Below are positions 61,649-64,000 of a stretch of 64,000 bases of DNA, piece after piece (within the stretch, counting starts at the first letter, position 1; the number at the start of each line of letters is the position of its first letter). Position numbers and translations under genes: made by a program. Below the pieces are notes generated by a model. The model did not search any database, was not told where the DNA came from, and saw only the letters and a list, made by a program, of their open reading frames with translations. Origin of the DNA: Novosphingobium sp. (GTDB lineage: Bacteria; Pseudomonadota; Alphaproteobacteria; Sphingomonadales; Sphingomonadaceae). The stretch covers positions 1 to 64,000 of the forward strand of contig JAGIAR010000006.1 of NCBI GenBank assembly GCA_017744735.1, written 5' to 3'.

Positions 61649-62983
61649 TCAGCCCCCCGCCGGGAGGCAGTTCAGGAACACGCCGTCAGGGTCGTAACGC
61701 GCGCGCAATTCCCGCAGGCGGCCCAGCGCATGCGGGGTAAAGCATTGCGCCAGCCGGTCCGGCGCGACGAACACATCGGCCTCGCCGACATAGCGCCCGG
61801 AGCGGAAGGGAGCCAGCGCAGCATCGGCGGCAGCAACCCACTCGACATGGCGGCGATCGTCCTCCGCACCGTCCCACAGCGCATAGATTCCGGCCGAGGC
61901 TGTCCCCCCTACGGACAAGGCTCCGTCGATCCCGCCGGGCATTCCCGGCGTGGTCGCCCGCCCGCCCAATGCGGTGAGGGAGATGGCCGAGGACCGCTGC
62001 GGTCCTTCTGCAAGATGCGCGGTCGCACGCAGCAGATCGCCGATCGGATGATCGCTCCAGACCTGGTCCGCGGCGACCCGCTTGCCACCCGGGAGGCTCG
62101 AGAAGCCGGGCAGATCCGCAAAGGGCAGTGCCTTGAGCTCGGCTGGACGCAGCAGGGTTGCGCCGGGCGGTGACGATAGCATTGGGGCAAGCTTTTTCCT
62201 GGCTCCCTCGACCGAGCCGGCGCTGGCCACCGCGCGCACGGTGATTGCCGGGCGGCCGGTGTGAACGTCCGGTCCGATCAGGCAGATCAGTTCGACGGTC
62301 GAATCCGCCGCGGCGCCCGCCGTGTCGAGCCACTCGGCGATATGCGGCGCGGAGCCGGCATCGAATGCGGTATCGACCACAAAGGCCGCCGCCGGCAGTT
62401 CATGGAGCACCAGCTCATAGCCCGTGACCGCAGCAAAGAAGGCGCAGCCCGCCCCCCGCGCTGCCCAGAACAGATCGGCGAATTCGTCCGCCGTCGCGAC
62501 GACGATCTCGCCGGCCGCCGTGACCATTTCGATGGCCGTGACATTGGCGCAGGCCGGGCCCCATTCGCCGTAGTTCCAGCCGATCCCGCCCGCCAGCACA
62601 TAGCCGCTCAGCGCGACATCCGCGCAATGTCCGATGGGAAAGGCCAGGCCATGACCGGCCAACTGCCGGATCAGCCGACCGCCCTTGACCCCCGCACCCA
62701 CCCTGGCGCGGCGGGAAACTGCATCGATCTCGACCCGGTCGAGCGCACCGATATCGACCAGCAAGCCCTCGTCGCGCAGCGCCGCCCCCTGATAATTGTG
62801 GCCGCTGCCCCGCAAGGCAACCCGCTGCCCCCGCCGGGCAGCGTCGCGAATTGCGGCAGCAACCTCTTCCGTCGACACCGGGAGCACAACCGCATCGGGC
62901 GAACGCCGCTCGGGCGAGCGGACGTTCCAGATAAGCCTGCGCAGCAGATCGTCGAAGCCCGGCGCTCCACGTTCGATCAGCAT
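61649..62983 (-). CDS. FAD-linked oxidase of the berberine-bridge type
   Basis: 444 residues. FAD_binding_4 domain with VALRGSGHNYQGAALRDEG; the His would be one covalent FAD link and the Cys in FPIGHCADVALSG the second, as in bicovalent BBE-type oxidases. GGIGWNYGEWGPACANV is the usual FAD-domain end. The C terminus RYDPDGVFLNCLPAGG matches the BBE tail. It uses oxygen to oxidise alcohols, sugars or amines. No signal peptide is seen. Located between the binding-protein promoter and the aldehyde dehydrogenase on the same strand; it would fit an alcohol-to-aldehyde step before that enzyme. Confidence 0.85.
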   Translation of the reverse strand: MLIERGAPGFDDLLRRLIWNVRSPERRSPDAVVLPVSTEEVAAAIRDAARRGQRVALRGSGHNYQGAALRDEGLLVDIGALDRVEIDAVSRRARVGAGVKGGRLIRQLAGHGLAFPIGHCADVALSGYVLAGGIGWNYGEWGPACANVTAIEMVTAAGEIVVATADEFADLFWAARGAGCAFFAAVTGYELVLHELPAAAFVVDTAFDAGSAPHIAEWLDTAGAAADSTVELICLIGPDVHTGRPAITVRAVASAGSVEGARKKLAPMLSSPPGATLLRPAELKALPFADLPGFSSLPGGKRVAADQVWSDHPIGDLLRATAHLAEGPQRSSAISLTALGGRATTPGMPGGIDGALSVGGTASAGIYALWDGAEDDRRHVEWVAAADAALAPFRSGRYVGEADVFVAPDRLAQCFTPHALGRLRELRARYDPDGVFLNCLPAGG

Positions 62984-63043
62984 GCCGCACCGAAAGGCAA
63001 TGCGATCAGGCCAGCAACGGAGCGCAGCGGTTCCGGCACCATG

Positions 63044-64000
63044 CTACGGCATGTATACGGTCTTGGTCTCGAGATAGGTTTCGAGGCCCTCGATCCCGCC
63101 CTCGCGGCCGAGGCCGGACTGCTTGAATCCGCCGAACGGCATTTCGATGTCGACCACCATTCCGTTGATCGTGATGCTGCCGGTGCGATACTCGCGGGCG
63201 ATCGCGAAGCCGCGCTCGGGATCCTGCGTATAGACCGCGCCGTGGAGGCCATAGTCCGAATGGTTCGCCTTGGCGATCATGTCGGCCTCGTCGCCATATT
63301 CGATAAACGACACCACCGGCCCGAAGATCTCCTCGCGCGCGATGGTCATGTCCGGATCGACATCGGTGAAGATGGTCGGCTCGATGAAGAAGCCGCGATT
63401 GAGATCGGCCGGGCGGCCACCGCCCAGCGCGAGCTTGGCGCCTTCGGCCTTACCCTTCTCGATATAGCCCTGCACCCGGTCCAGCTGGCGCTGCATCGCG
63501 AGCGGGCCCATGCCGCTGTCGGCCTGGAACGGATCGCCGACCTTCACCTTCGACACCGCATCGGCATAGGCGCCGACGATCTCGTCCTTCCGGCTGCGCG
63601 GGACCAGCACGCGGGTCAGCGAGAAGCAGACCTGGCCGGTGATCGGCATCGAATAGGGCACCAGGCTAGGCAGCACCTGCGCGATGTCCGCATCGTCGAG
63701 GATCAGCGCGGCACTCTTGCCGCCGAGCTCAAGGCTGACGCGCGCGAGCCGTTCGGCCGCGACGCCCGCGATATGCTTGCCCGCGCCGGTCGAGCCGGTG
63801 AAGCTGATCTTGTCGATCCCGGGGTGGCGGATCAGATGATCGCCGACCTCGCGGCCCGCGGGAAGCATGTTGAACACGCCCTTGGGCAGCCCGGCCTGCT
63901 GGATGCATTCGGCCAGGATGTGCGCGTCGATCGGGGTTTCCGGCGAGGGCTTGGCCACGATCGTGCAGCCTGCGGCAAGCCCTGCGGCGACCTTGTAGAT
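63044..64000 (-). CDS. Aldehyde dehydrogenase, C-terminal part (cut by window end)
   Basis: The frame is open to the window edge, giving about 318 C-terminal residues of a roughly 480-residue enzyme. Visible motifs: GCTIVAKPSPETP, GIDKISFTGSTGAGKHIA, catalytic Glu in VSLELGGKSA, catalytic Cys in GQVCFSLTR, EEIFGPVVSF, and the end GGFKQSGLGREGG. NAD(P)-dependent oxidation of an aldehyde to an acid. The N terminus and start codon lie outside the window. Neighbour of the BBE-type oxidase on the same strand, 60 bases apart. Confidence 0.93.
   Translation of the reverse strand: MYKVAAGLAAGCTIVAKPSPETPIDAHILAECIQQAGLPKGVFNMLPAGREVGDHLIRHPGIDKISFTGSTGAGKHIAGVAAERLARVSLELGGKSAALILDDADIAQVLPSLVPYSMPITGQVCFSLTRVLVPRSRKDEIVGAYADAVSKVKVGDPFQADSGMGPLAMQRQLDRVQGYIEKGKAEGAKLALGGGRPADLNRGFFIEPTIFTDVDPDMTIAREEIFGPVVSFIEYGDEADMIAKANHSDYGLHGAVYTQDPERGFAIAREYRTGSITINGMVVDIEMPFGGFKQSGLGREGGIEGLETYLETKTVYMP

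Noticed and set aside
1..64000. tRNA, rRNA, CRISPR arrays, insertion sequences, phage or integrase genes
   Set aside because: No cloverleaf-like segments, regular repeat-spacer arrays, transposase or integrase motifs (DDE, tyrosine recombinase) were recognised on either strand, though a tRNA-scan or repeat search was not run.

Overview
The window is about 64 kb of GC-rich DNA, densely packed with genes on both strands. No intergenic gap exceeds 300 bases. Several features point to an alphaproteobacterium of the order Sphingomonadales: many TonB-dependent receptors, families of secreted SnoaL-like proteins, a protocatechuate 4,5-dioxygenase (ligAB) next to a lignostilbene-type dioxygenase, a type B PutA, and CHASE3/CheB/CheR signalling modules. 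I see no rRNA, tRNA, CRISPR array, insertion sequence or phage gene.

Layout. 1-3273: four tandem plus-strand genes for exported SnoaL/NTF2-like proteins (the first is cut by the window edge) and a fifth on the minus strand. 3445-5586: an exported prolyl oligopeptidase. 5549-12654: a proline locus with an Lrp regulator, a FemAB-like acyltransferase and a small proline-dehydrogenase-like protein on the minus strand, divergent from putA and a CitE-like lyase. 12688-18633: a TetR / NodT-type outer-membrane factor / DHA2 pump operon, divergent from a HlyD-type adaptor across a palindromic operator, then an SBF-like transporter. 18638-20959: a membrane protein, a tiny exported cysteine-repeat peptide and a COG4705 membrane protein.

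21098-29574 is the most striking region. Eight plus-strand genes are overlapping or nearly so: a thermostable-hemolysin-family protein, an acyl-adenylating enzyme fused to a haem-oxygenase-like (HDO) domain, a short-chain dehydrogenase, a TatT-like lipid/TPR protein, a methyltransferase, then a FecI-type sigma factor, a FecR anti-sigma factor and a TonB receptor with an STN signalling domain. It reads as a locus that makes a small molecule and takes it back up or senses it. I know of no characterised cluster with this combination.

29644-39703: ompW divergent from a complete cbb3 oxidase locus (ccoNOQP-GHIS) with a perfect FNR-type box between them, followed by hemN. 39898-42593: a minus-strand ligA-ligB-carotenoid/lignostilbene dioxygenase operon with a clear terminator. 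42731-49235: a minus-strand signalling module (triple-receiver hybrid kinase, CheR, CheB, receiver-kinase, single receiver).

49418-64000: an accessory metabolic region. It holds a membrane PQQ dehydrogenase, a NikR-like ribbon-helix-helix regulator that has lost most nickel ligands, an exported beta-propeller, a 2-oxoglutarate/Fe(II) oxygenase with an unknown partner protein, a membrane fatty-acid-hydroxylase-type enzyme, a TonB receptor, a LysR regulator paired with a Tat-exported ABC substrate-binding lipoprotein, a BBE-type flavoprotein oxidase and an aldehyde dehydrogenase cut by the window edge. Three promoter regions here (before the NikR-like gene, the 2OG-oxygenase gene and the substrate-binding-protein gene) carry the same roughly 50-base, fixed-geometry motif, which suggests one regulon, possibly run by the LysR protein.

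All functions are inferred from recognisable motifs and gene context; no database search was run.
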